This document shows positions 55,774 through 64,000 of a stretch of DNA of 64,000 bases, piece by piece. Origin of the DNA: Pollutimonas sp. M17. GTDB lineage: Bacteria > Pseudomonadota > Gammaproteobacteria > Burkholderiales > Burkholderiaceae_B. Position numbers and translations under genes: made by a program. The DNA lies in the NCBI RefSeq assembly GCF_025836975.1, contig NZ_CP107548.1, positions 3,100,001 to 3,164,000 on the forward strand, in the 5' to 3' direction. How positions within the stretch are numbered: the first letter of the stretch is position 1; every line of letters begins with the position of its first letter. The notes beneath the pieces are model-generated. The model was given only the letters and a program-made list of their open reading frames with translations. It was not told the origin of the DNA and ran no database searches.

Positions 55774-56739
55774 ATGAAAATCAATCGTCGAAATTTTATT
55801 CTTTCCGCTTGCGCGGGCGGCATCGTCGCAGCTGCCCCGCAAATCGTGCGTGCGAATTCAAACCCCACTCGCATCGTATGCCCGTATGCCCCGGGTGGCG
55901 GAACCGATACGGTGACCAGGATAATGGCAGAGGGATTGAGCACGCTGACAGGCCAGTCGTATATTGTTGAAAACAAGCCCGGCGTAGGAGGCTTGGTCGG
56001 CCATCAGTATGTGGCTTCCGCCAAGCCCGATGGCAAGACCTTGTTGCTGGGGGCCATCGGCCCACTGGTCATTGCGCCGCATCTGTCGAAAATAACGTAC
56101 GATCCTCAAAAGGACCTGGCACCGCTTACGATGGCGGTCATTTTTCCGAATGTGCTGGTGGTCAGCCCAAGTGTCGGCGTAAAGAACCTGAAGGAATTTA
56201 TCGATTTGGCCAAAAAGCAGCCTTTGAGTTATGCCTCTACGGGTGCGGGATCCGCGGCGCACCTTGCCGGCGAGCTGCTTAACAACAGTGCCGGCCTGGA
56301 TATTTTGCATGTCCCATACAAAGGCGGCTCGCAAGCCATGCTGGACTTGGTGTCCGGACGGGTATCAGCTTACTACGCCACACCCAGCTCCGCCCAACCG
56401 TACATTAAGTCCGGAAAACTGATTGCCCTGGCGACAACCGGGGACGAGCGCTCCGAGCTTTTACCTGACGTGCCGACCTTGAAAGAATCCGGCTACCCAG
56501 GGGCTGTAGCCTTGAATTGGTACACGTTCATGGCGCCGGCGGAAACACCCAAAGACATCCAGAAGACGCTTAATAAAAACATGGTCGCGGTACTGAAAGA
56601 CCCGAAAACACGCAGCGAGTTATCGCGACATGGCATGACGCCAGCGCCTTCTACTCAAGAGGAGCTACGTCATTTCATCGCTGCCGAGTCGAAACGCTGG
56701 GGGCAGCTTATCAAAGATAGAAATATCGCCGCAAATTAG
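55774..56739 (+). CDS. Bug/TctC-type periplasmic solute receptor (Tat signal)
   Basis: 321 aa from the ATG at 55774 with AGGAGGAG immediately upstream. MKINRRNFILSACAGG is a Tat signal, then VCPYAPGGGTDTVTRIM, NKPGVGGLVGHQYV, ILHVPYKGGSQAMLDLVSG and MAPAETPKDIQK. Binds a small carboxylate in the periplasm. Second gene of the MmgE operon. Confidence 0.92.
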   Translation: MKINRRNFILSACAGGIVAAAPQIVRANSNPTRIVCPYAPGGGTDTVTRIMAEGLSTLTGQSYIVENKPGVGGLVGHQYVASAKPDGKTLLLGAIGPLVIAPHLSKITYDPQKDLAPLTMAVIFPNVLVVSPSVGVKNLKEFIDLAKKQPLSYASTGAGSAAHLAGELLNNSAGLDILHVPYKGGSQAMLDLVSGRVSAYYATPSSAQPYIKSGKLIALATTGDERSELLPDVPTLKESGYPGAVALNWYTFMAPAETPKDIQKTLNKNMVAVLKDPKTRSELSRHGMTPAPSTQEELRHFIAAESKRWGQLIKDRNIAAN

Positions 56740-56986
56740 AAGAGTTCTTCTATAAATATGGTTGGGACGGTGGCGCTCTCACGAACGCCACTGATATGCG
56801 GCATTTGCTCGGGCTTGCCGGATGACATCAGGCTACTCGACTAACATTCGATTCTGCTGGGTCGTTACAGAGACGGCCTTTTCATTTTCTGCTAACTTCA
56901 CTTAAGGTCTTGCGCTGAAACCCCAATATTCACCGTATAACCACGGCGAATATGCCGTCAGCAACCCTTGAATCGGAGAAAGCATC

Positions 56987-57394
56987 ATGCAAATCATCGT
57001 CGAGACAAACGTTCGCGCCCCCATTGAAAAAGTATGGCAGGCCTACACCACACCCAGCGATATCGTCCAGTGGAATGCCGCATCCGACGACTGGCACACC
57101 ACCGAAGCCAGCGTCGACCTTCGGGTGGATGGGGCCTTTTCGTCCCGCATGGAAGCCAAGGATGGCAGCTTCGGGTTCGACTTTGCCGGCACCTACACCG
57201 CCATCGTTCCACATCGCCTTATCGAATATTCCTTTGGGGATCGCGCCGCCAAAGTCGAGTTTTCCGAGAACTCTGAAGGCGTCCACGTAAAGGTTTCCTT
57301 CGTCGCGGAATCCAGCCATTCCAACGATGAACAGCAGGCGGGGTGGCAGGCCATTCTTGATAACTTTGCCCGCTATGTTGAAGGGCGGAATTAG
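56987..57394 (+). CDS. SRPBCC/AHSA1-domain protein
   Basis: 135 aa. Bet v 1-like fold of the activator-of-Hsp90 (AHSA1) group, with VRAPIEKVWQAYTTPSDIVQ and WNAASDDWHTTEASVDLRV at the start and WQAILDNFARYVE at the end. Usually a small-molecule-binding protein of unknown ligand. GGAGAAAGC precedes the ATG. The 250-bp space upstream of this gene has no gene. Confidence 0.87.
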   Translation: MQIIVETNVRAPIEKVWQAYTTPSDIVQWNAASDDWHTTEASVDLRVDGAFSSRMEAKDGSFGFDFAGTYTAIVPHRLIEYSFGDRAAKVEFSENSEGVHVKVSFVAESSHSNDEQQAGWQAILDNFARYVEGRN

Positions 57395-57461
57395 CGCAAA
57401 GCGTGTCCTCGTTCTCTTACCTCCCTCGGTCAATACAACGCCGACCGTAGGATTGGCGATA

Positions 57462-58223
57462 ATGCCGTTCCCCCACCACACTATTGCCACCATGCTGAAC
57501 ATCCTGGAAAGCGATGGCGTGCGCACCCTGCATTTCGGCTCGTCCGCCGTGCAGGGCGCCATGCGCGTCGACCAGCCGAACGACATCGAGCTGGAATACG
57601 TACAGCAAATGATGATGTGGCTGCTGTTTCGCGGCGACGCCTCGCATATTGTCCAGCTTGGCCTGGGCGCCGCTGCGCTGACCAAGTTCTGCTATCACCG
57701 ACTGGCCTCGGCCCGGGTCACCGCGGTCGAGCTCGATCCGGGCGTCATCGATATCTGCCGCAGCCGCTTCGCGCTACCGCCCGACGACGAACGCCTGAGC
57801 ATATTGAGCATGAACGCCCTGGATTATGTGACGGACTTTTCCCGCCGCCGGTCAATCGATGTCCTGCAAGTCGACTTGTACGACGCCCAAGCGAAGGGCC
57901 CGCTGCTCAGCACCGACGCCTTCTATGCGGCCTGCGCCAATTGCCTGACCGTCCAGGGCATGATGACCGTGAATCTGTACTGCGACTGGCCGGATCACCT
58001 GCATCATTTCGAGAAGATAGGGAACTCCTTCGAGGCGGTGGCCTGGCTGCCGGAGGTGCATGACGGCAATATGGTGGCGATCGCATTCAAGCAGCCGCCG
58101 TCGGTGGATTTTGACGATCTTTATGCGCGCGCCGCGGAGATACAGGCAACGCTAGGTCTACCGGCGCAGACTTGGGTCGCGGGCCTGCATAGCTGGATGA
58201 GCCACGAGAACACGGCTGGCTGA
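57462..58223 (+). CDS. Spermidine-synthase-like (Rossmann methyltransferase-fold) protein
   Basis: 253 aa from the ATG at 57462, preceded by GTAGGAT; in-frame starts at 57327 and 57375 are inside or touching the SRPBCC gene. The fold shows VQLGLGAAALTKFCYH, TAVELDPGVIDICRSRF and IDVLQVDLYDAQ. It resembles the speE-related proteins of unknown substrate in beta-proteobacteria. The aminopropyl-transfer Asp pair is only partly present, so polyamine synthesis is not assured. Confidence 0.78.
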   Translation: MPFPHHTIATMLNILESDGVRTLHFGSSAVQGAMRVDQPNDIELEYVQQMMMWLLFRGDASHIVQLGLGAAALTKFCYHRLASARVTAVELDPGVIDICRSRFALPPDDERLSILSMNALDYVTDFSRRRSIDVLQVDLYDAQAKGPLLSTDAFYAACANCLTVQGMMTVNLYCDWPDHLHHFEKIGNSFEAVAWLPEVHDGNMVAIAFKQPPSVDFDDLYARAAEIQATLGLPAQTWVAGLHSWMSHENTAG

Positions 58224-58246
58224 CGGCTCGCCGCCACAGCCCTCGC

Positions 58247-59041
58247 TCAGTAGCGGTACATATAGCCAAGTCCGATTGAGGTCTGGTTTGGCTTGTCGAC
58301 CAAAGGGCTATCCTTGACTGTGCTGCCGTAGCGACTGGCAGCGAGGTCGAGATACACGGTGTGATGCTTAGTCGGCATGTAGTCCACACGCAGGCCCGCA
58401 AGGATATGGGTGGTCGACTTTCCCTGGTAGAATGCACGCGTAGCGGTCACCTCGGATTGCCGGACGCCGTAGTAGTAGTCGACGTACTTATCGTCGGTCC
58501 ATTCAGCCGCAAGGCGCGGAATGAAACCGAACTTGCCGACGGCAAAGCGGCGATCCACTTGCAGTCGGGCACGGATGCCTTTGCTCTTTCCCATGGTGTC
58601 GGCCAGGACTTCACCCGTGAAATTGGCGAAATCCGTCTTCCAGGTCACGGCGGCGCCCGCCCAAAGACTGGCCTTGCGATCCTCCATGCCGGCCAGGAAG
58701 GGCGAATCATCAGCTTCGTAGCCATCTCCCCCGGCATAGCGCGCACGCAGACGGAAGGACAGCGAGTCATCGCTATAGAGCTTGAGATCGAGCGTTGGAA
58801 TGGCAGCACTGATCCATTTGTTTTCGTACCCGACGATAGGTAAGCCCATGGTTTTGGTATCCATATCGCGATATGGCTTTTTGATTGCGGCTACGCCGGC
58901 ACCGAGCCTCCACGACGACTGGCCGGGCTCTGCAGCATGGGCGGAAGCAAAGGTAGCAAATGATGCGGACAGGGCAACGGCAATAGCCAGGCCCATTCTG
59001 GAGCGTACGGCTATCTTGAAGATTTTTGTGAATCGCGACAT
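58247..59041 (-). CDS. MipA/OmpV family outer-membrane protein
   Basis: 264 aa from the ATG at 59041 (AAAGGATTAACC upstream; an ORF start at 59143 gives an unrelated leader). Signal peptide ending near HAAEPGQ. Beta-barrel strands with RLGAGVAAIKKPYRDMD, LSFRLRARYAGGDGYE and IGLGYMYRY, ending on an aromatic residue as outer-membrane barrels do. It lies downstream of a two-component system and behind direct repeats that could be its binding site. Confidence 0.88.
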   Translation of the reverse strand: MSRFTKIFKIAVRSRMGLAIAVALSASFATFASAHAAEPGQSSWRLGAGVAAIKKPYRDMDTKTMGLPIVGYENKWISAAIPTLDLKLYSDDSLSFRLRARYAGGDGYEADDSPFLAGMEDRKASLWAGAAVTWKTDFANFTGEVLADTMGKSKGIRARLQVDRRFAVGKFGFIPRLAAEWTDDKYVDYYYGVRQSEVTATRAFYQGKSTTHILAGLRVDYMPTKHHTVYLDLAASRYGSTVKDSPLVDKPNQTSIGLGYMYRY

Positions 59042-59179
59042 GGTTAATCCTTTCTTTGAAGCATCAGATGGGAAAGCGGTGTGGTCGGGGGTGCCATTCA
59101 ACATCGAGCTGCCCGAATCTCGTCGCGCGTCGACACGGCGCACCCACGAGATCGGATGCTACGGAAGCGGAATTAGCCG

Positions 59180-59207
59180 CTCTTTAGACTCTTTAGGAAT
59201 TCTTTAA
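59180..59207 (-). promoter_or_regulatory. Triple direct repeat upstream of mipA-like gene
   Basis: TCTTTAG, TCTTTAG, TCTTTAA at 59181, 59190 and 59201 (complement CTAAAGA-type). Spacing of 9 and 11 bp suits OmpR/PhoP-class response regulators. It lies about 140 bp upstream of the OmpV-type gene and between it and the kinase gene. Confidence 0.5.
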
Positions 59208-59284
59208 AAAAGGAGCTCGGCGGAAAACAAGCGCGCGGGCTTGCATGAACGGTTCCCTACCTACTTGCGTTGAGGAGTAGAGAG

Positions 59285-60676
59285 TCAAACCGCGTGCTGC
59301 GCGGCAGCTATGCCGGGAAAGACCACGCGCACCATGAAACCCCGGTCTTCCAGTCCGGTGCCCGTGTATATGGCGGCGTTGTGCGACTCGGCAATGCTCG
59401 CGACCAATGACAGGCCGATCCCGCTGCCGCGCACGGGATTGCTGCCCACACGGTGAAAGCGCTCGAAGATGGCGCCCCGTTCAGCGGCCGGAACGCCCGG
59501 GCCATTGTCGGCGACCTCCAGGAAGACACTGGATGGGCCTCCGTCCTGTGCGGGTGACGCATAGCCACAGCGCGCCAATACGTTGCCGCCTTCGGCGGTG
59601 TAGCGCATGGCGTTATGCAGGAGGTTGCGGAGCAGTATGCCGACCTCGTCAACATCGCACTGAATCATGCAGGAGGCTACATTCAAAAACAGCGAACGCC
59701 GATTATGGCTGGCGTAGACCTGGAATTCCTGCGCGACGTGCTGCACGAGCTTACTCAAGTCTGCTGCCACGTGTTTAGGGGTCTTGGCACCGGCGTTGAT
59801 GCGGGCCAGGTCAAGCAGTTGCTCGGACAGCCGGGCGCCGCGCTGAGCCACGATCAGCAGCTTCCTCAGGGCTGCGTCCTTCTCCTGCGGATTCGTCTCG
59901 CGAAGGGCAATCTCCGCCTGCCCCTGCAAGGTCGATAGCGGTGTGCGCAGCTCATGCGCCGCATTGCCGATAAAGCGGCGTTCGCCTTCGATGGCCGCGT
60001 CCAGTTGCCGCAGCAGGCGGTTGAAAGCATCGACCAACGGATGCAGCTCCCGCGGCAGCCCATCCAGCGGCAGGGGCGTGAAATCGAAGCGGGGCCGGCG
60101 ATGCATGGCCGCGCCAAGGGCGCGCACCGGCTTGAGCGCGCTGGCGGTGACGATCCACATGATGACACCCACTATCATGAGCAGAATAGTGGTCTGGATC
60201 ACCTCGTCCGCTGCCTTGTGGCGGAAGTCGGCATCCACGATTCTTTGCAGGTTGCCCACCTGGACCGTCACCCGTCCGGTACTGTCCGATGCGGAATAGA
60301 CCCGCCACTTCTTCCCTTCAACTTCGGCCGATACTGGTCCATCCGCAAAATCGGGCCGGAGTGGAGCCTGGGGGCCCCCGGATGTGCCGGCGACCAGCCT
60401 GCTTCGATCCACCCATATCTGAAAGACCAATGGCCCACGCAGGATATCCAGGGATTGCGGCAACGCCAGTCTTGGCCCCTCGCGCTCGCCGAAGCGACCG
60501 TCGGCGGGGATGGTGACCAGCAGTTGGGTCGCGATAGCCTCGAGTCTTTCGTCCCACGTACTGCTGCGGTTGATGGTCGTTTTTGCTAGCACGACCGCGA
60601 CCACGATTATCCAGAACAACGCGGTGATACCGATCACCGCCAGTATCAACTGCGCATTGATGGATCGCGGCTTCAT
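59285..60676 (-). CDS. Two-component sensor histidine kinase
   Basis: 463 aa. N-terminal helix (about 9-31), a periplasmic sensor segment with the second helix near residue 170, a HAMP-like linker, then HisKA with AAHELRTPLSTLQGQ (phospho-acceptor His241) and the ATPase motifs HNAMRYT, DNGPGVPAAERGAIF and SGIGLSLVAS. Inner-membrane sensor of the QseC/TctE-like type. The start overlaps the response-regulator stop by ATGA. Confidence 0.94.
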   Translation of the reverse strand: MKPRSINAQLILAVIGITALFWIIVVAVVLAKTTINRSSTWDERLEAIATQLLVTIPADGRFGEREGPRLALPQSLDILRGPLVFQIWVDRSRLVAGTSGGPQAPLRPDFADGPVSAEVEGKKWRVYSASDSTGRVTVQVGNLQRIVDADFRHKAADEVIQTTILLMIVGVIMWIVTASALKPVRALGAAMHRRPRFDFTPLPLDGLPRELHPLVDAFNRLLRQLDAAIEGERRFIGNAAHELRTPLSTLQGQAEIALRETNPQEKDAALRKLLIVAQRGARLSEQLLDLARINAGAKTPKHVAADLSKLVQHVAQEFQVYASHNRRSLFLNVASCMIQCDVDEVGILLRNLLHNAMRYTAEGGNVLARCGYASPAQDGGPSSVFLEVADNGPGVPAAERGAIFERFHRVGSNPVRGSGIGLSLVASIAESHNAAIYTGTGLEDRGFMVRVVFPGIAAAQHAV

Positions 60677-61335
60677 GTTGGCTGCCCCACTACGTAGCCA
60701 AGACCATGAACGGTCCGGATCAGGTCATCACCCAGCTTGCGGCGCAACTGATGGATGAAAACGGCAATGGTATTGCTTTCGACATTACTGGCTGTGCCAT
60801 AGACAATGTCATGCAGATGGTCGCGCGTCACCACATGGCCCGGACGCTCCACAAGCGCCAGCAGAGTGCGATACTCCTGGGCGCTGAGAGTGACATCGCT
60901 GCCCGCCTTCGTCACCATGCGGCGGTTGCGATCGATTTGCACATCTCCATAGGTGAACACCGGAACAACGCGCCCTTGGCTGCGGCGAATGACCGCACGC
61001 AAACGAGCCCAGAGCTCGTCGAACGGAAAAGGTTTAACCAGGTAGTCGTCGGCACCCGCGTCCAGGCCGGCGATGCGTTCGGTCAATTGGCCTCTTGCGG
61101 TCAGGATCAGCACGGGCGTGCTGTCATAGTGCTTGCGCATGCCGCGCAGTACGCTAATGCCGGAGTCCCCAGGAAGGCCGATGTCAAGCAAGACTGCCGT
61201 ATATACGTGATCGACCAGCGCGGCGCGCGCGGAATGTGCATCATTGACGTGGTCAACGTGCCATCCGCTCTGGCGTGCGCCATCGCAGATGGTTTCCCCC
61301 AGCATCTGATCGTCTTCTACGAGAAGCAGCTTCAT
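60673..61335 (-). CDS. OmpR/PhoB-family response regulator
   Basis: 220 aa. Receiver domain with acidic pair ED (7-9), phospho-acceptor Asp51 in LLDIGLPG and Lys in DYLVKPF. C-terminal winged helix with TLSAQEYRTLLALVERPGHV and SNTIAVFIHQLRRKLG. Cotranscribed with the kinase. Confidence 0.95.
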   Translation of the reverse strand: MKLLLVEDDQMLGETICDGARQSGWHVDHVNDAHSARAALVDHVYTAVLLDIGLPGDSGISVLRGMRKHYDSTPVLILTARGQLTERIAGLDAGADDYLVKPFPFDELWARLRAVIRRSQGRVVPVFTYGDVQIDRNRRMVTKAGSDVTLSAQEYRTLLALVERPGHVVTRDHLHDIVYGTASNVESNTIAVFIHQLRRKLGDDLIRTVHGLGYVVGQPT

Positions 61336-61544
61336 GTCAAATCAATCCATGCCAAAAACATCGGCTTATTTCGAATGATGAGAGAAGCAGTTTAATTTTT
61401 TATTAAGAACGGGCGGTCCAGGTTCGGTCTTGTTGCCTTGGAAGCGAAATTACCTGCAAGGCCGCTTAAGGCCCGGCATGGTAAAGCGGCCATTGAGATC
61501 GGACGGGTTTGGATTCATACCTGATCTGCGGAGCACTGTGGCGC

Positions 61545-62516
61545 TTACGCCATTACATTCAGATCCGCCGCCCAGTTCTTTATCCTATTGAACGAAGTGC
61601 GCATGTACTCCGCCGTCCTTTCCGGATCAAGCGGAGCAGAAATGGCGCCCAGTTGATCACCCAACCTCGCTTTCACATCGTCCAGTTGGACCACTTCACC
61701 AAGAGCTTTGCTGAGTGCTTGCGCATGCTTGGCGTCCATCAGCTTCGGACCAACAATGACGAAGAAATCATCGACCACCAAACCGGGCACCGTCTCATTC
61801 ACCGTGGGCGCATCGGGAAACAGTGGCGACCTCTCGGCGTTGGATACCCCCAGGATATTCACCTTTCCCGAACTCAGCGTTGCACGCGTACCTGCCAGGT
61901 TCTCGAACTTCGCGTCGATGAATCCGCCCATCATGTCTTGATTCGCCGGTGCAGACCCCTTGTAATGCACAATGATCACGTCAAGGTTGGCTGCCTTGGC
62001 CAGATACGCCGCAGCCAAGTGGCTGGACGAACCTTGTCCCACAGTACCAATTTTGACCTTTCCAGGATTGGCGCGGCAGTACTCAATAAACTCGCGCACG
62101 TTGGACACCGGTAGGCTCTTGTTGGCCAGGAAAAGATAGGTGTTTATCGTGAGCCTGGCCAGCGGGGTGAAGTCGGTTACGGGATCCAGTTTCTGAGTCG
62201 TCGGGTTAACCGCCGGAGCAGTAACCAGCATGGACGAACTCAAGTAAAGCACCTTTCCATCTGGTGCCTGGCGTTTTACATAGTTACTTGCAATAAGGCC
62301 GGCGGCACCAGGACGCGCTTCGACAATGACCGTGTCGTTTAACTTCGGCCCGAGCTTATCCGCCACTATGCGGGCAATCGCGTCTGCGCCGCCGCCGGGA
62401 GGCCCTGGAATGACAATGCTGACCGGCGCCGAGTTTGCCAGCGAGAGCTCAAACGGCGCCCCTGCCGCCAGAATGCTGCCGTAGGCCGTCTTCAAGAAGC
62501 TGCGACGTGAAATCAT
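61545..62516 (-). CDS. Bug/TctC-type periplasmic solute receptor (Tat signal)
   Basis: 323 aa from the ATG at 62516 (the frame extends upstream, but MISRRSFLKTAYGSILAAG is a clear Tat signal). Family motifs IPGPPGGGADAIARIVAD, EARPGAAGLIASNYV, VHYKGSAPANQDMMGGFID and the C-terminal VDDFFVIVGPKLMD. Divergent from the PLP enzyme gene, so it may import that enzyme's amino-acid substrate; this is positional inference. Confidence 0.92.
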   Translation of the reverse strand: MISRRSFLKTAYGSILAAGAPFELSLANSAPVSIVIPGPPGGGADAIARIVADKLGPKLNDTVIVEARPGAAGLIASNYVKRQAPDGKVLYLSSSMLVTAPAVNPTTQKLDPVTDFTPLARLTINTYLFLANKSLPVSNVREFIEYCRANPGKVKIGTVGQGSSSHLAAAYLAKAANLDVIIVHYKGSAPANQDMMGGFIDAKFENLAGTRATLSSGKVNILGVSNAERSPLFPDAPTVNETVPGLVVDDFFVIVGPKLMDAKHAQALSKALGEVVQLDDVKARLGDQLGAISAPLDPERTAEYMRTSFNRIKNWAADLNVMA

Positions 62517-62819
62517 GTGGACCCCCCTTAGTCTTTGATTGAGTGAGGCCCAATGTATCAGCGACACATACGGCAGACAATTGAATTTTTCCGCATCGGT
62601 AGTTATTCCAAAATGGTATTGATTGGCGAAGTTTCCCAAACCGGCGGCACGCAGAAAGCCTCCGTTCCGCAATGACAAAGCCATACCATTCCGGACACTT
62701 TTCCTGATCGAAAATATCTCTTTTCGGATAAAACCCGTCTATTGATAATCTGCATATCGACGGGCTCATCGAATGCAGTGGCAGTGTGCCTATGCCGGTG
62801 ACGCCAATACAGCTCGCTT
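62517..62819. other. Divergent promoter region, Bug gene and PLP enzyme gene
   Basis: 303 bp without a convincing gene. The AT-rich part at 62570-62640 probably holds the leftward promoter. No palindromic operator was recognised. Confidence 0.4.
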
Positions 62820-63827
62820 ATGCCGCATCGTCCAAACATTCGTCTTGCTACTTTTGGAAGCTACCCTACACCTCTTGAGGAGCTTCAGGCCCTCTCAAAA
62901 ATCGTCGGTGGCCCGCGTATTTGGGTCAAGCGCGATGACCTGACAGGGGTTGCCATGGGTGGCTCGAAGACCAGAGCACTCAACACGCTGCTTGGAGATG
63001 CGTTATCGAACGGCGCCGACACAATCGTAACTTGCGGTCCGGTCACATCCAACCATATAAGAATTACTGCGGCGTGTGCTAACCGCCTTGGGCTGGAAGC
63101 GCTCCTCGTTATAAAGCACCCGTACGGAGAATCACTCGACGAGCAAGGGCATCAGGGGAACATGCTTCTAAACCATGTACTCGGTGCGCGACTTGAATAC
63201 GTGTCCGCTGATTCTCTATCAGATCTTGAACTGGCCATGGAAGGCGTCGCGGAAACACTAAGGTCTGAAGGGAAGAAGCCGTATGTAATTCCCGGTGGCG
63301 GCTGCTCACCGATGGGAGCGCTTGGCTACCTCGAACTCGTCGCTGAGCTTGCACGGCAGTCAAATCAATATGGCTTCAAGATCGACGCAATACTATGCGC
63401 CTCGGGTTCGGGATGCATACAAAGCGGCCTGATTCTGGGCAACGCATACCACCACACTGCATACCCGGTAATCGGAGTAACGATCAATCGCAGCATCGGC
63501 GAACTAGCCGCCCGCATTTCCCGCGAGGTCAGGAATGCCGCAGTACTGGCCGGATTTGACCTTCGAGTTCAATCTGGTGACATTTGTATCCTGGACAACT
63601 ACCTGGGCGAGGGATATGCCATTCCAACAGAGGCCGCCATGTCGGCGATCAAGTTGCTGGCTCAACAAGAGGGTTTGTTGCTGGACCCCTGCTATACCGG
63701 TAAAGCGATGGCCGGTGTCCTGGATCTGGCAAAGACACGATTCACTTCGGGACAGAATATTGTATTTATCCATACCGGCGGACTACCCGGCATGTTCAAT
63801 TACTCAAAGGAGTTATCTCGCTTGTAG
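62820..63827 (+). CDS. D-cysteine desulfhydrase/ACC-deaminase family PLP enzyme
   Basis: 335 aa. Fold-type II PLP enzyme. The Schiff-base lysine is K50 in MGGSKTRALNTLLG. Further motifs: TCGPVTSNHIRITAACANRL, VIPGGGCSPMGALGYLELV (phosphate loop), and C-terminal LDPCYTGKAMAGVL and FIHTGGLPGMFNY. The family degrades D-cysteine, 1-aminocyclopropane-carboxylate or L-cysteate; residues do not decide which here. Divergent from a Bug receptor. Confidence 0.9.
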   Translation: MPHRPNIRLATFGSYPTPLEELQALSKIVGGPRIWVKRDDLTGVAMGGSKTRALNTLLGDALSNGADTIVTCGPVTSNHIRITAACANRLGLEALLVIKHPYGESLDEQGHQGNMLLNHVLGARLEYVSADSLSDLELAMEGVAETLRSEGKKPYVIPGGGCSPMGALGYLELVAELARQSNQYGFKIDAILCASGSGCIQSGLILGNAYHHTAYPVIGVTINRSIGELAARISREVRNAAVLAGFDLRVQSGDICILDNYLGEGYAIPTEAAMSAIKLLAQQEGLLLDPCYTGKAMAGVLDLAKTRFTSGQNIVFIHTGGLPGMFNYSKELSRL

Positions 63828-63875
63828 GCAGTTTCAGCAGCCAATCGACATGTTCGATCGGCATATCCTGCATTT

Positions 63876-63999
63876 TTAATCACGCCGCGGATGAGCCCTG
63901 CCGGCCGGGCGTCGGGGCTTGCGGGTGAAGGTGCTGCATTGCTGGGCGATTTCCGCCACGCGATAGCCGAGAGCCGAGTCTGAACTTTTGAGGAAGCAG
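63876..63999 (-). CDS. Possible partial gene at window end
   Basis: The complement is open from the window edge to a TAA at 63878-63876 and reads SSDSALGYRVAEIAQQCSTF before a basic tail RKPRRPAGRAHPRRD. Only the C-terminus is present. Composition is protein-like, but I cannot assign a family. Confidence 0.3.
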   Translation of the reverse strand, partial: CFLKSSDSALGYRVAEIAQQCSTFTRKPRRPAGRAHPRRD

Positions 64000-64000
64000 C

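Noticed and set aside
56930-57685. 251-codon frame opposite the SRPBCC and spermidine-synthase-like genes
   Set aside because: Both plus-strand genes have recognisable domains; this frame has none and would overlap both.

Overview
The window is GC-rich chromosomal DNA with the look of a betaproteobacterium, most likely Burkholderiales and close to the Alcaligenaceae (Bordetella, Achromobacter, Pusillimonas and relatives). This is inferred from gene content. There are four periplasmic Bug/TctC-type solute receptors, many GntR and LysR regulators beside small catabolic operons, a two-gene PqiA, a LivM-LivG fusion, and a standard housekeeping core (trmB, ffh, ampD, htpG, tRNAs). No rRNA, CRISPR array or complete insertion sequence was found.

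Layout. 1-5.9 kb: a DUF411 protein (cut by the window edge), a GntR repressor, and a divergent catabolic operon (NIPSNAP protein, D-2-hydroxyacid dehydrogenase, two enolase-superfamily enzymes, Bug receptor). 6.0-10.3 kb: the envelope lipid-transport operon pqiA1-pqiA2-pqiB-pqiC with a MarC-family protein upstream. 10.9-16.9 kb: a YSC84 lipoprotein, a LodA/LodB-type quinoprotein oxidase pair with a small Tat-signal gene interrupted by an in-frame TGA, and an AraC regulator. 17.4-19.3 kb: a HipB/HipA-type toxin-antitoxin pair behind a perfect 13-bp inverted repeat, then an IS256-type transposase remnant. 19.5-27.2 kb: housekeeping block with tRNA-Gly, trmB, prolyl aminopeptidase, thiS, ffh, a CcsA-like protein, ampD and htpG. 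27.3-32.8 kb: nitric oxide reductase operon (41-codon membrane ORF, two-heme NorC, NorB, NorQ, NorD).

32.9-38.4 kb: a decayed mobile island directly 3' of tRNA-Leu(CAA). It holds transposase scraps, a coupled pair of accessory genes (a 578-aa protein and a DUF2726 protein), an ICE-type gene broken by an in-frame TAG, and the C-terminal piece of a HerA-like ATPase. 38.4-44.4 kb: a catabolic cluster (Ldh2-type dehydrogenase, hydroxypyruvate isomerase-like protein, Bug receptor, lactonase, Asp/Glu racemase-like protein) with a tandem-HTH GntR regulator and two matching TTGTAC-N15-GTACAA sites. 44.4-46.6 kb: LysR and a secreted metallo-beta-lactamase-fold hydrolase. 46.7-53.3 kb: a branched-chain-type ABC importer with a 3-hydroxyacyl-CoA dehydrogenase and a divergent GntR. 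53.3-58.2 kb: LysR, MmgE/PrpD, Bug receptor, an SRPBCC protein and a spermidine-synthase-like protein. 58.2-61.3 kb: MipA/OmpV porin-like protein and a two-component system. 61.5-63.8 kb: Bug receptor and a D-cysteine desulfhydrase-type PLP enzyme.

Most of the window is small uptake-plus-catabolism operons, each with a local regulator. The best candidates for something not yet described are the small Tat gene coupled to the LodA-like oxidase, the two-gene module in the tRNA-Leu island, and the two-heme NorC with its microprotein. All functions are inferred from recognised sequence motifs; no database search was run.
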